Shown: piece after piece, positions 22,601 through 33,200 of the stretch | How positions within the stretch are numbered: the stretch's first letter is position 1 | How the letters are laid out: each line of letters opens with the position of its first letter | Assembly (NCBI RefSeq): GCF_018143015.1 | Contig: NC_054743.1 | Coordinates: 45,046,922 to 45,110,921, forward strand | Length of the DNA stretch: 64,000 bases | Direction of reading: 5' to 3' | Source of the DNA: Lytechinus variegatus | Lineage: Eukaryota > Echinodermata > Echinoidea > Temnopleuroida > Toxopneustidae | Notes under the pieces: generated by a model | What the model saw: only the letters and a program-made list of their open reading frames with translations | Told to the model about the DNA's origin: nothing | Databases searched by the model: none | Made by a program: the position numbers and the translations under genes

Positions 22601-25600
22601 ATAGGTTGATAAACGTTACTTCTAAATGACATTGCTAAAGACAGCCTTGAAAAAAAGTTCCACCATTGAATGAGGGGTTACTTATTCTTAAACATATGCA
22701 CCAATAATGTACACAAGTCTATGAGAGAAGAAGTCAAAATTTTCACAAATATGAAATGAGGGTTTGTTTCATGGACGGTTTTGCTACTTCTGCCAACAGT
22801 TATTTCATGAAACTTCGCACATGGCTTCGGAGTAACACTATCCGAAAGGCGCGGACACCAAAATAACTATTCAACACGGCACAGAGTGGGGCCAAAGCTT
22901 TGAACTTTCTTCTCATTTGCATAATTTTTGAATATCGTGTGCTCACTGATGCATTAAACTTCGGGATTTTCATAAAAATCAAATCAAATGAACTATGAAA
23001 TGAGGTTTTTAACAGATATCCATAGTTACGAATTGCATTTTCCCAATAACGCAAAAAAAAGAGTATCACATTCCACATGTTCATTCAAGCGTGAATGTTT
23101 AATTAAACGCCTTTGAATCATTGAAGCATGTTAAATGGTCGTGAACATAAAGAAGAAGTTGAGAAAAGATCATTTTCAGTTACCAAAACGAAACAATACT
23201 TGCCTATGATATTTGAAAATCGTATTTTTGGTTTTCAATAAATGTTCATTGAACCGTGAAACGAAGAATATTGTTGAAGATACTCTTCCCAAAATAACTG
23301 CAGGGGCGTAGATAGCGGGGGGGATGGGGGGATGCATCCCCCCAGAATTTTAGGTGGGGGGGATGGTGTGTACAATCATCCCCCCAGGTTTCTGGGGGAA
23401 GAAGCAAAAGTATAAAGTAATAAAGCAATGAATGCTAGTTAAAATCAATCAATAATAATAGCAGTAATAATCATAACGTACAGCAATGACAAACATGATC
23501 AAAATTGGACTTTTATTCAGAGTCAATCATCTTATATGCATTTACAACTTGCAAGTTTTAAGTAATAACAACTGTCTTGCGTCGTCATATACATTTAAGG
23601 ATCGTTATTCAGAGTTTCACCAAGTACATTTCCTTATAATAATTATGTATTTGCAAAGGAGATAAGTTCAAATATTTCATTACAGATTTAAGAAAGTGTC
23701 GCTTAATCACTCCCTTTCAGAGCAATTGCTTTCATAACACATTAACACTGTTCAAACGAATTAATAAGAAATTACCTATACACATACACTGACCCTTTTC
23801 CCTGCTGGCCATGTCCTCGACCCCTACTTTGCAAAGGAAAGGTGAAAATTTTCAGTCTCTAAGGAGCGAATTAGTAAATGAATGATTTTGGAATGAAATA
23901 ATCCTTTACTGTGGACTGTTTTGCATAACTATATTGGGTGAAAATAAACGTCTTCCAGTTTCAAGAAGAAGTCGAGGCGCAATGTATTTTGGAATTACTT
24001 ATACCAGTGATTTTTGTACGTGCGCAGTCTTCTAGGTTTGAAGGTTATAAACTGTTACATTTCCTTACCTATGTTTTTATCATAATCATCATAACAAGGT
24101 ACATAATAAGAAATGAATCGAAATTATAACAAGTTACTAATGTATGTATACAGTTTACTTCCGACAACCCGGTGAGGTTTATTTCATTTCCATACTTAAT
24201 TCAATCAAGCCTTTGTAATCATGGTAATTTTAAACAGAGTGAGCTTATCATTTCAGTGTCTGCATATCTGCACGTGGATAAGAAATATAATGTTGAGCTT
24301 TTTTTTATTTTGACCCCTATTACTATAATTGTAATTGATATTTTTTTAGTCATTTGGCTGTTTATTTGTTTATTCCTTTAGTTGTTGATTCATTCGTTTG
24401 ATCATTAACAATATCGCTACTCTTATAAAGTGTATACTACTATACTAGTTATTCCAGATCATGTTTAGCAGGACTGTCATGACCAAGATGATAACTAGAC
24501 ATCCGACGAATGACATTTCTCTTATGATCATCTTTAGTCATTGTCATTAATCAAACAAAAGATTACTGCCATGGAAAATGTGCAAGGAAGTTTGTTTCTT
24601 ACTGGATGCCCTGTTTATTGCTGAAAGCAAAGTGATTAAAAGACACACGAGATAATCCATGAGGCAGATCGTGTTATTTTGTTATCTTTAACTCGTCTGC
24701 TTTGGCCCATGATATTTTGTTTTTATCGAGTACGTTATCTCCTTCATTCTTTATATTTATATATTAATATATATATATATATATGTATGTATAAACATGT
24801 ATAATATATATATATATATATATAAAGTATGACCCAGCTAGGGATCATCCCCCCCCAGGTCTAAGGACCTGTCTACGCCACTGAATAAGTGTCATCATAT
24901 TCTTTCATTCTTACTGATATAAATGTGTAAAAAATCAAAATATTGCAAATTTGGACTTGTGTTTATTCAACCATGAAATTTAGCCAAAAAAGTTGTGTCG
25001 TACTTTAGAAAGTACTTTTTACAAGCCTTCTGACGATTTTTCATGATAAGAATGTGGAATTAGTTCCAGTAAGAATCAAAGTCATGATATTTGACTTGTG
25101 ACTTTTGAAAAGTGACATTTTTGCCTTCTGACGGTGCTCACTGAGGCATGACGCAAAATATGTTAACAACATTTACTCACACATGTCAGAGGGTAGCTTA
25201 TAAAATTACCTACACACTCATGTAAAAATATACTAAAAGCTTGCATTGGTTCGGAAATTATTGATGTTTGTTAAAGGGGGGCTTACTTTTTTTCTTGTGT
25301 ATATCTCTAAAATTTAAAATTAACCCTATTTACATATTTACTAATTTATTTATTCATTTATTTATCTTATTTCATTTTCATGTATAATTTATTTTTGTTT
25401 TTGTTATTTTTTGGTTTGGGGGGGGGCATTCTCTTCCTGTTTTCCAGGAGCCAACACAAATGTTTTCGTCCACAACATTTACTCAGAGAGTAGCTTATAA
25501 AATTACCTACACACTCATGTACAAATATACTAAAAGCTCGCATTGGTTCGGAAATTATTGATGTTTGTTTGAGGGTAACTTAATTATTTTCTTGTGTATA

Positions 25601-27225
25601 TCTCTAAAATTAAAGATTAACCCCATTTATATATTTACTAATTTATTCATTCATTTATTTGTCTTATTTCATTTTTTTTTTCATGTATAATTTTTTTTAG
25701 TTGTTTTTGTTTTTTTTTTTTTTTGGGGGGGGAACCATTCTCTTCCTGTTTGTCAGGAGCCAACACAAATGTTTACTTCTTTTCCTTCTGGCGAAAATGA
25801 GTTCCCAAATCTAAAAAAAAAAATAAACGTACTGATGACAACCACCCCCTGAACAGGTGGGTGTTTCATTAAAGTTGTCAGCACTGACTAAATTGTCAGT
25901 GCTGACTATTTCAGTGAAATCCTTGGTTTTGATTGGCTGAAAGGCATTGGCTCTGACTGTTACTATAGTAATTGTCAGAGAAAGACAACTTGTCAGTGCT
26001 GACAACTTTCATTAAACAGTCCCCAGATCATCATGGGCCCAGAGGTGAGGAGGGGTGGTCAGCTGGTTCAGGCTGTCCAATTAAGATCAAATTATAAATG
26101 TAGCCAACCACCCGAAAACCCCCAGCCCACTTACCATAGATACCGTAAGGGCACTAGTATTCAACCCATTTGGAGGGTTTCCTCAAATATATAGAAATAC
26201 AGAATTTACCTGAATTTCAGACCCGTCTTATTTCGAAGAGCAAATGCTGATTATTCTTTTTCCGTTATTTTTTTCTTCAACCAGTCGACTGTGCGCGGGC
26301 GATCGAATTTTACGGCGATGATTTTTGGCACCCGTCTGCACTAGTATTCAACCTAGCGATGAAAGATGGCCCTGTCTCTCAATCTGCCCTCGTCCCATCC
26401 GACTATGGACTAGGCCATTTGAGATGAGACCAAAAAGGGAATTAATCAAAGCCAGAGACTTACATAGATCTAGATCTTATTTAGCAATCTAAGCCCTTTT
26501 GAGATTTGCTGTCTATCCGAATACTAGTGCCTTTCAGTGCAAAAGGCCATCGCCACATAATTCGATCCTACACGCATACAGTTGACAGATTGATAAAGAA
26601 AATACCGACAACAGATAACCCTGAAAACAACAAAGGTATGAAATAAAGATAAATTCCCAAGTTCTAAATATTTTCGGGAATATGTCAAAATCTTTGAATT
26701 CTGCCGGGTTTAATACTAGTGCTAATACGGTACCATGACGTAAACAATAATCAGCTCAACTAGCTTACCATCTTCATCATCGATATTGCATTTTTTCCGA
26801 AGAAGATCCATTACATTAACAAGCATGCAGTTTAGGTTGATGAGTTGATAGTCCGTTCCTGGAGCAAGGACAAAATAACGAGAGAATGAGAAGATAGAAG
26901 GGGGGGGGCGGCCGGAAATTTCAAGAACTGTTCTTGATCAATATTCCATTAATCAATTTACAACATAATGATATCAGAGTGCATTCAAAGCACAAATAGA
27001 TTACTCACAAATACAACGATTACTAGTGTTATTCAATACACGACTTTTGAAAAATCCAGATCGAAATACGGTACCGGTATTAGGTATACCTTTTTTAATC
27101 TCCGTAATGTCTCGACATTTGAACACCTACCCCCCCCCCCACCTCGTAGTAAGGCCCGTATACACTGAATAAGAGAAACCAACACAAAAACTGAACTTAC
27201 CACCGAGCCAAACACTTGCAAACAT
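19452..27225 (-). CDS. CXorf65: CXorf65-like protein, complete coding region (6 exons)
   Basis: Joined coding exons on the minus strand: 27225-27201, 26858-26769, 23826-23776 (possibly optional), 21465-21346, 20734-20663, 19636-19452. All junctions are GT-AG and in phase, giving 180 aa, or 163 without the 51-nt exon. It starts MFASVWLGGTDYQLINLNC and contains VLLDLADEEGLLKSLPDYST, then ATYVPIKIERDEND and PYEPYVQQLKENAEF, with a Ser/Lys/Arg-rich basic tail. Vertebrate CXorf65, of about 183 aa, has the same order as I recall it: MF at the start, an N-NC motif, L(L)DL.DE.G..K, Y...L..R.TY....ER, a Y..(F/Y)VP-like segment and a basic tail. Its function is unknown. The ATG at 27225 is chosen because it aligns with the family start; a 5' UTR intron likely precedes it (acceptor at 27242-27241). 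It is head to head with the coiled-coil gene. Confidence 0.75.
20041..20220. mobile_element. MITE with GGCGGATCC / GGATCCGCC ends
   Basis: Ends ggcggatccagg and cccccggatccgcc. G-rich left part and C-rich right part with 'tttgacaagaaaaaaa' inside, as in the GGCGGCGGAAGC elements. It lies in the last intron of the CXorf65-like gene. Confidence 0.65.
20663..20734 (-). CDS. CXorf65: CXorf65-like exon 5
   Basis: Acceptor TTTTCTCTTAG, donor GTAAGA. Encodes DENDTVKPYEPYVQQLKENA and EFM. Its 72 nt keep phase 1 on both sides. Confidence 0.8.
21346..21465 (-). CDS. CXorf65: CXorf65-like exon 4
   Basis: Acceptor GTTTCTAG, donor GTAAGT. Encodes LLDLADEEGLLKSLPDYSTR, then VNTKHLLKPRATYVPIKIE, the best-conserved part of the family. 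Phases 1 in, 1 out. Confidence 0.8.
21598..21744. mobile_element. Hairpin MITE with a perfect 76-bp palindrome
   Basis: Outer ends cactctaaaaaagaagtgc and gcacttcattttttagagtg. Inside, 21644-21719 is a perfect palindrome with 38-bp arms and no loop (left arm starts gtgactgcacttcggagtgc). It lies in the CXorf65-like intron. Confidence 0.8.
21995..22145. mobile_element. MITE with CAGGGGCC / GGCCCTTG ends, 151 bp
   Basis: Begins caggggccacggaagc and ends gttccgcggcccttg. Both sides carry tattg (21990-21994, 22146-22150), a possible short target duplication. Confidence 0.5.
23301..24883. mobile_element. hAT-like non-autonomous element, 1.58 kb
   Basis: Ends CAGGGGCGTAGATAG and CTACGCCACTG are inverted repeats, flanked by aataactg (23293-23300) and aataagtg (24884-24891), an 8-bp duplication with one mismatch. 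8-bp duplications and CAG-type ends fit hAT. The interior is AT-rich, with TA microsatellites near 24765-24825 and no transposase. It lies in an intron and contains the possible 51-nt exon 23776-23826. Confidence 0.7.
23776..23826 (-). CDS. CXorf65: Possible 51-nt cassette exon inside a transposon
   Basis: Acceptor CCTTTCCTTTGCAAAG and donor GTAATT flank 17 codons (GVEDMASREKGQCMCI) that keep frame with both neighbours. Exons 26769-26858 and 21346-21465 also join in frame without it, giving EDVLLDLADEEG. That form fits the vertebrate protein, which as I recall it has no room for 17 extra residues. The segment lies within the hAT-like element 23301-24883, so it is an exonised piece or a chance match. 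Confidence 0.35.
25190..25770. repeat. Local direct duplication of about 270 bp
   Basis: 25192-25457 (gtagcttataaaattaccta ... ggagccaacacaaatg) recurs at 25490-25772 with small changes, including poly-T and poly-G runs. Non-coding intronic sequence. Confidence 0.7.
25862..26022. mobile_element. Foldback MITE (GTTTCATGAAAG family), copy 2
   Basis: Inverted ends gtttcattaaagttgtcagc and gctgacaactttcattaaac. Inner 'gtcagtgctgac' and 'gttactatagtaa' palindromes. Confidence 0.75.
26023..26768. other. Intronic sequence, no feature seen
   Basis: Unique-looking intron of the CXorf65-like gene. The phrase 'actagt.ttcaac' recurs at about 26153 and 26341. Confidence 0.4.
26769..26858 (-). CDS. CXorf65: CXorf65-like exon 2
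   Basis: Acceptor TTGCTCCAG, donor GTAAGC. Encodes TDYQLINLNCMLVNVMDLLR and KKCNIDDED, the N-NC region aligned with the vertebrate protein. Phases 1 in, 1 out. Confidence 0.75.
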
Positions 27226-27240
27226 GGTCGTACGATCGTG
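27201..27240 (-). CDS. CXorf65: CXorf65-like exon with start codon
   Basis: Acceptor TTTTTTTTAG just upstream, donor GTAAG at 27200. ATG at 27225; encodes MFASVWLG and ends after the first base of a Gly codon. The 15 nt before the ATG are presumed 5' UTR. Confidence 0.65.
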
Positions 27241-27512
27241 CTAAAAAAAATCAGTATCAGTCACAAATATGAAATTCTTTATGCCTATCCAGATTAAAAT
27301 CTAATTTCTAAAAATATTTATTGCTTTCCACACCTCAATGCCACGTCACGTATTTGCAAATATCACAAAAGGCGCGCGCGCGCGAATAAAATCACTGCGC
27401 GTAGCAAATGCCAAACATGTATAAAATATTATTACGCGCCAAAGCTCATCCAGTATTTTCCATATAAACAACATAAAAAATAAGTATTATGACATCATAT
27501 TGACAAAAAACA

Positions 27513-27520
27513 TGACGTCA
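27513..27520. promoter_or_regulatory. Perfect CRE palindrome TGACGTCA (distal)
   Basis: Consensus site for CREB/CREM/ATF factors, between the two divergent genes. A near-match, TGACATCA-like, lies just upstream at about 27490. Confidence 0.5.
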
Positions 27521-27837
27521 TAATGATAAAATGATGGTGCAATGGGTTTATCGCGCAACTTGTGCGCAGTTTTTTTTTTCATATTTATTTGAGGAATGTG
27601 AAATGCCCATGAATTTGTCTGTCACAATCTGCTTTCTGCTTTTGACCCTTAGTTCTACTTTGTTTCTTCTATATCCGGGCTTAGATATTCCAAAGGCCCA
27701 TTCTGTGCTTCTGGCAGCAATAATAAGATCAACATGCAATGCTATGTCTATTTGGCGGCAAGAAAGAAACAACACCCGTCTCAATTTCTCCTATTCCTTT
27801 GATCGTCTGCGAAATACTGCGTCACTTGGCAAATATA

Positions 27838-27845
27838 TGACGTCA
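27838..27845. promoter_or_regulatory. Perfect CRE palindrome TGACGTCA (proximal)
   Basis: 137 bp before the coiled-coil gene's ATG and 33 bp before the X-box. Confidence 0.55.
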
Positions 27846-27877
27846 CATTTTGTCCGCGTGAATTATTGCGCTGAATG

Positions 27878-27891
27878 GTTGCTACAGCAAC
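27878..27891. promoter_or_regulatory. RFX X-box GTTGCTACAGCAAC
   Basis: Fits the X-box pattern RYYNYY-NN-RRNRAC at every constrained position and is close to the perfect GTTGCCATGGCAAC palindrome. RFX factors drive ciliary genes across animals. It lies 91 bp upstream of the coiled-coil gene's ATG. Confidence 0.6.
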
Positions 27892-27981
27892 GCATCACCA
27901 ATCACACTCGCTATATATCCGCGAGAAAAATATTGCTTATTGGGATTATTGTTAGTCGAGCTTGACAAGAAAAATCTCAAA

Positions 27982-28238
27982 ATGCCATTGCAAAATCCAT
28001 TCTCTCCGTCGCGGATTCGACGGCGAATAAGTCGTGAAACCCTCGATAGTGACAAAACGTCGCCGGGTAGAGAAGGTAAATTTGGATGTCGGAGTGCTGC
28101 TTTTCAGATGGACAACGAGGAAGCATCTCCGAATGGCAAGGACAACAGACCGTCTCTTACGAGAAGCAAGAAAATGTCGAACAGGGCGGGGGACCAGCAG
28201 AGAGGATTTTTATCTTCCACATCGGCTAATTACAATAG
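27982..28238 (+). CDS. Coiled-coil gene exon 1
   Basis: ATG at 27982, donor GTGAGT at 28239. 85 codons plus two bases; Arg/Ser-rich, low-complexity. Ends in TSANYN. Confidence 0.8.
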
Positions 28239-30200
28239 GTGAGTTGAATGCAACAGAAAAAAGTTACATCTAGAGATAGATCGAATAATAGAAGGTCTAG
28301 ACCACAAATAAAGCAATGATGAGATTGAGAGGAGATAGGCCTTGAACTAGAACTAAATATGTTTTAAGGCCTAACTTGTTAGATTTCGATTAAATCTCTC
28401 TCGGTAGCTAGCCTAGATATTGAATGGTAGGCCTAGATCCACCATATTTTGGGCATCTGGAGAAAATATTTTGCCTAGACTAGATTTGATATCTATTGAA
28501 GCGTGAAAAATTTGGACAATATTGATTGAAATATCTTTACTAATCATCATGAACATTTAATTAAGACTTCTTATCTGACTGTGCACTAAAGCAAGTAAAA
28601 CCTCTATGATGGGGTGACCATAATTTGCGCATATTTTGGAAATTATCATGAAGGTGATTTTCAAAAAAAAAAATCCTCACAGTTAACACAAAATTAATCA
28701 AAATACAAAAATATACCAGACAGAATGCAAGATCAAATTCGCTAACGCTACACAATATTAAAAAGTGGGCCAAGGGTTTTGCCGGTATCGCGATCTAAAA
28801 ATGATGATCGTCTAGTGCACCCTTGGCTGAAAAAGTGTCATAAAAAGATGTGACTTTAATTTGCGCACGATCGTTTTACACAGCTTTAGAAATAAATCAA
28901 GTAGACATAGGTAATATAATGTGTCCGGACAGGTTGTGTATCCGGACGATACATTTTAGAAAGTCATTTGGAAAAATTTACAAGCGAAATATCATCAATT
29001 TTTAGTACAAAATATTAGGAAATATTATAGAGAACAAAACAGAAGAGGATTACAACTATTTAATTCATTTTTTGTGTGTGTAATCCAAACACAAAAAAGA
29101 AGGCTTCAAAAATATAAAGTGTCCGGACACCCAACCCCCAACGTATCAGATGGAGGTAAAAATGCCATACATTCTGATGGTGTCACACTTACCTTAAGAA
29201 CTAATTATTTGGAGACCTCTGCTTGCAAACTGGCGATTTCTTGATGCCTGCCTGGCGATAAGATCGACCGTTTCATGAAAGTTGTCGGCACTGACAAGCT
29301 GCTTTTCTCCAACAATTACCATAGTAACAGTCAGAGGCCAGTGCCTCTCGGCATATCAAAACCAAGGATTTCACTGAAATTGTCAGCACTGATCACTTTC
29401 ATAAAACACCCACCTGATTTTCTCGAAGCAGACGCAAAAGGTAACCAACTGTGCCGAGAGGTTCCCAATATTTTACAAATTGAGACCGTTCCTTCAATAA
29501 AATTTCGTACTGTATATATTTTTTGGGGTATTTTTTTTGTCATTCAAGATTAAGAGATATTCGACCGTGCGCAAAATTAGGTAACTCGCGAACTAAAGTC
29601 ACACCACCAGAAAACATGATAATAATGAAGAAAACAATTTCATAGGACCCCCTCCAAAAAGAATTATAACAAAATAAATATATAAATGAATAAATAGATA
29701 AAAAGTAAAAATAATATAGTCCCAAAATTTGCAATCATGTTGTTTTTCTTCAAGGAATGTTGCTTTTTGCTTGGATGATGATGGGTGTCCAAACCTTTCA
29801 AATTATTCATCAGGCTCGCAAACATCATAACGAAATATTCACATTTTATACAAAACCAAATCAAATATTAATAGCTAGGAAATTAACGGAAAGGTCGTGA
29901 ACTAAAAAAAAAATGTTGACAAAAATGTGAAGTAGGTCTAAATGTAGATCAAGACGCTTGCGAGTTTCACGGTATAAAATTTTATTCAGATCGACGAGCT
30001 TGCATGGGAGAAACGTTCTGAAATAGTGTGGTCAATTCTGTGGACACAATTGTGCAGATTGAAACAGAAATTCAAGCTCAAAGGTGATACATTTTATTTC
30101 AGATGGACGCCAATATGTTGAAGAATTCGTTTCACTCACAGTTTTTTTTACGAATTCTCTTGCTAAAAGATGTTTTTTTTCTGGGTCCATTTTCTTAAAG

Positions 30201-30260
<60 letters not shown>

Positions 30261-33200
30261 CCCTAATTTATTGCAACAAATTAACCATATTTCTGTAGCT
30301 ATTAATACATAATGTTATTAGAGGTCTAGGCCTATAGCAAGTTGTTGAGAAGTTCGGATTTCTTTTTTTACTGCTGCAAACAGTGACAAATTCACCGAAT
30401 TTTCGTTCTGTAGTTCGATGAATACTTTTGAAAAGAACTTAAATATTTCCTTGATAAATGACCATCCGCAAAATATGGACACACGCGAATTTTGACATGA
30501 GAAACGTATGAGTTCTAAAAGACTATTTTCCAAAACCGTGTACAAAAATATAAAATGACCACCTGTGAACCTTTCCATAAGACTTGTTATACAATTGCAA
30601 CAAAATGTCAAATTTATATAGCAAATTCATCACCAGCCAATCAGAAAGGCAGAATTTTGTAGCTTTTAACTTTTATTAGATTTGTTTTTTATGTTTAAGT
30701 TTTATGAAACGGGACCCTGCTCGTGTTCGTATTTTTTTTTTACATGATCATCCCAAACATTTTTTGCTTAGCCCCCTTAAAAAACCCGTCCAGCGGCCCC
30801 TGACTCCACACTTTAATTTACCCACGCTATTCAAAACCAAGCCACAGGGCCCAACTCATCACATTTTAGAATAACAGAGAAGAGTGAATAAATATTTGAT
30901 AATTTCCTTACAGTTGATACACCATTTTTCTGCTGATATACTTTAAAGTACTCATTCTGATTCAGGGTGGGGGAGGGGGGGGGGGGGCTATTTAATGTAG
31001 ACAAAAGTCCGAAATGAAACGTGCAATGTCTTAAAAATGAAATACCGTATTTGAAGTAAAGTATATTTGAGGTTAGAAAACCTTTGACTCGCTCCTCGCG
31101 CTCGCATCAATAATTATTGCACCGAATGCCCATTTTGACATAGGCCTATAGTGCATTCATTGGCTTTGCCTCCCACCCCATCTCCTAAATGGAAAACATG
31201 TTCCGCCGCCCTTGGTCACATTGGTGTCGATTGACACCAGCTGGGCCTGTGTGTAGCAGGCTGCTGTGCTGTCTGTACATGTTGAATATGTTGAAAAAAT
31301 GTTTAACGATGCATCTAAATGTGCCCATACACCACTTGATTCTAACTAACTAATATACACGCAACAAAAACTGAGGTGTTAACCGTTGTAACATAGAGGA
31401 CCACACCAGTCACGTTACATCGGTGTTAAATTTACAGTGTTAGTTCAACACCTATAGGTGTTATTACAACACTTTTGTTCACTCTTAGTGTTATGTTCAA
31501 TCTCTAGGGTGTAATCTTAGCACTTCAGGGTGTGGTCCTCTATTAACACCAACTGGTGTCAGTTTTAACACAGTTTTTTTTACAGTGTATAGTATTGTTG
31601 AATCCTTTTTGTTGATTTAGGTTCCAAGTTTCACCAGTTCCAGCCCATAACGCTAATGGCATGCTATACATGCAGCAATAATACTATTTTATTTTCTTAA
31701 TATTTACCTTTTTTGTTAGCCACGGGCTTCCTAAAACAAGAGAGAACAAACTGGAAAACTCACTCGGAAATGTTCCATCGTCTCCCCGTGATGCTCGTGA
31801 GATCGCTGACATTGTTTCCCCAGCCTTGCCCTACAGCAAAAACTTTGGTAGCTTCGACCTCACTCTCTGCGAGGCCGACGACGGTCGATGTGTCGTGCTC
31901 GTCGAGTATGAAGACAGGGTCTTCCTTAACGGAAAACAGGTATTCAAACCAAATGTTCACTTGATTGTCTTCATGTGATTCCCGATTAAAGCATAATGCT
32001 ACATGTAGATGGGCTCTCTTTTCCTAGTCTGCAGGCACAGACCCTGATTGAAACTTTGATCAGCAAGTGTGTCTCCACGCAAAGACTAGCACATGCAAAA
32101 CTTGCTGTTAGGGAGAGAACCTTCAGTACACAAGGCATGAGAAGGCTGCACATTCAGACCCTTAACTCGAGTGAAGGGTTTGTACAGCAGATTACTCTAA
32201 CCCTACCCTCTATATGAAGAAAACGGCAGAATTTGGTTGATTTCAAAAATAGAATTGCGCATGCATAGTGGTGACCGAGTCGTTTTTTAATATTGACCAT
32301 GCATGCGCTAAAAGCTATAGCTAGTTTGTTGCTTTAAAAATATCAAATTTTCGCTAGCTAGTTTGTTGCTTTAAAAATATCAAATTTTTGTCCTGCTGTG
32401 TTGTTTAACATGTTTAAGGCATCATACATGTTTTATGAGTTTCACGCTTCCATATAGCACAATCTAATATTGCACTCATATTAATTAGTCCTATTATTTT
32501 ATTCACAATTCATTGATATATATCAAACGAAGAAGAACATGTTAATCGGCACGGAAATAAATATTCATTTGAATTCAATTGGATTCAGTGATAAATCGCA
32601 CATTATCACCACCCCAGCAACTTATCACTCTGTACATTCCTAATGTCCCTTCATTGTCCCATGTAAAAAATTAAAGAAAATGAATATAGAAAAAATGATT
32701 ACGTACATGCACGAATAACTTAATAACTAAGAAAAATAAACAAATGAATAAATAAAAAGTAAAAAATAAAAGCGACCACTTTTTCTATTCCTGCTTTATC
32801 TGTAGCTCCGAATACATCTATATGGAGGTTGTTTCATGTTATCAATATCTATGATTAGTGCATTTTGGTGAAGCAGTGTTCCGAACACGACGCCCCCCCC
32901 CCCCCCGGCCCAATTGCGTCATAATGCCTGACTGGGTGATTTCAAGTCTGGTGTTGGTGTTAGTGTTGGAATTTCGATTGCTTCCCCTAGCTCCAAAACC
33001 TATTCTGAGTTTGTAAAAATGATCCAAAATAACATTATTGATATCTCAACATCCTGTGAGTGACTTTTCAGGACCGTCTTCATTTTATGTTTGGTGTTAT
33101 ACTCATGTAAAAATTGACCTAACGCCAACACCAAAAGGTCAACACTGGACTTGAAACCACCCACTGTCTTCATGTGAATAATATGTAATTACGAAATGTG

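Larger units (their letters stand above)
27226..27981. promoter_or_regulatory. Shared upstream region of two divergent genes
   Basis: About 750 bp separate the start codon of the CXorf65-like gene (minus) from that of the coiled-coil gene (plus). Seen within: two perfect CRE octamers TGACGTCA (27513-27520, 27838-27845), an X-box palindrome GTTGCTACAGCAAC (27878-27891), CCAAT (27898-27902), a TATA-like CTATATAT (27911-27918) and a CG-alternating run (27371-27384). Open frames on both strands at 27531-27965 show no recognisable protein. The layout suggests a bidirectional promoter (inference). Confidence 0.6.

Noticed and set aside
27531-27965. Overlapping open frames on both strands in the divergent promoter
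   Set aside because: No recognisable domain, and the interval carries clear promoter motifs; could at most hold a 5' UTR exon.
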